A DNA stretch of 64,000 nt from Lepus europaeus (lineage: Eukaryota; Chordata; Mammalia; Lagomorpha; Leporidae): contig NC_084836.1 in the NCBI RefSeq assembly GCF_033115175.1, forward strand, positions 68,371,297 through 68,435,296, given 5' to 3'. Under the pieces are notes generated by a model. It was not told where the DNA came from, searched no databases, and saw only the letters and a program-made list of their open reading frames with translations. A program made the position numbers and the translations under genes. This document shows, piece after piece, positions 63,810 to 64,000 of this stretch. Position 1 is the stretch's first letter, and each line of letters begins with the position of its first letter.

Positions 63810-64000
63810 TCCAGGGCCCCTCTTCCTAGCTGTGGTGACCTTCGCAGGTTCACTTTGCCTCCTTGAGCCACCGTTTCCTCCCTTGGACAATGATGGGGAG
63901 AAGGACACCTGTCTGGCGGGCACGGGGCGAGGCGTGGGAGTGAGGGACCACTGTGAGGCTGGGAGAAGGAGCCGGCTCCTTCCACAAGGGTGTGGCCCCT
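63810..64000. other. Window end, unassigned
   Basis: GACCTTCGCAGGTTCACTTT, GAGCCACCGTTTCCTCCC and ACAATGATGGGGAGAA look like a decayed plus-oriented MIR (gtgaccttgggcaag... cctcagtttcc type). Confidence 0.4.

Noticed and set aside
54451-64000. FIGNL2 coding exon
   Set aside because: No frame resembles the fidgetin-like AAA ATPase; the coding exon must lie beyond the window if the synteny is right.

Overview
The window is mammalian genomic DNA from a lagomorph, most likely European rabbit (Oryctolagus cuniculus). The main clue is about 50 copies of the lagomorph C-type SINE (tRNA-derived head, CT-rich middle, AAATAAAT tail), in an older type and a younger type (head CGCGGCTCACTAGG). Genes are split into exons with GT-AG (once GC-AG) introns. 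No bacterial, phage or CRISPR feature is present and no endogenous retrovirus was recognised. Names rest on recognising protein and exon patterns from memory; no database was searched.

Layout. (1) About 1.6-16.4 kb, minus strand: the complete ACVRL1 (ALK1) gene, the endothelial BMP9/BMP10 type I receptor. It has a non-coding first exon in a CpG island (16113-16367) and nine coding exons between 10676 and 3381. Together they give exactly 1512 coding bases (503 aa). Introns 1, 8 and 9 are long; the rest are compact. (2) 25.5-28.0 kb, minus strand: ANKRD33, a retina-expressed ankyrin-repeat protein, read from five coding segments (405 aa from the chosen start). (3) 28-52 kb: intergenic DNA dominated by SINEs, with LINE-1 and L2 fragments, a CpG island at 38.8-39.1 kb, another at about 46.5-47.0 kb beside a MEF2/TATA-like site, and several AT-rich single-copy islands that look like conserved regulatory DNA. 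(4) 51.8-54.5 kb: a large SINE-free CpG island. By synteny with human 12q13 (SCN8A - FIGNL2 - ANKRD33 - ACVRL1, here inverted) it is probably the FIGNL2 promoter, plus strand. The FIGNL2 coding exon is not in the window. (5) 54.5-64 kb: probably FIGNL2 intron, with SINEs and an L2 fragment.

ACVRL1 and ANKRD33 are tandem neighbours on one strand but act in different tissues (endothelium; photoreceptors), so they are not a functional unit. SINEs are absent from about 7.4-13.0 kb (ACVRL1 exons 2-8) and 49.0-56.0 kb (CpG island and flanks), and dense elsewhere, which points to constraint in those two blocks.

I found no convincing new biological system. The most useful observations are a GC-AG intron in ACVRL1, a short G-rich tandem array of TCAAGGTCA-like sites inside that 185-bp intron, long SINE inverted repeats in ACVRL1 introns, a three-deep SINE nest at 44.3-45.3 kb, a tandem octamer pair at 207-225, and several candidate regulatory islands.
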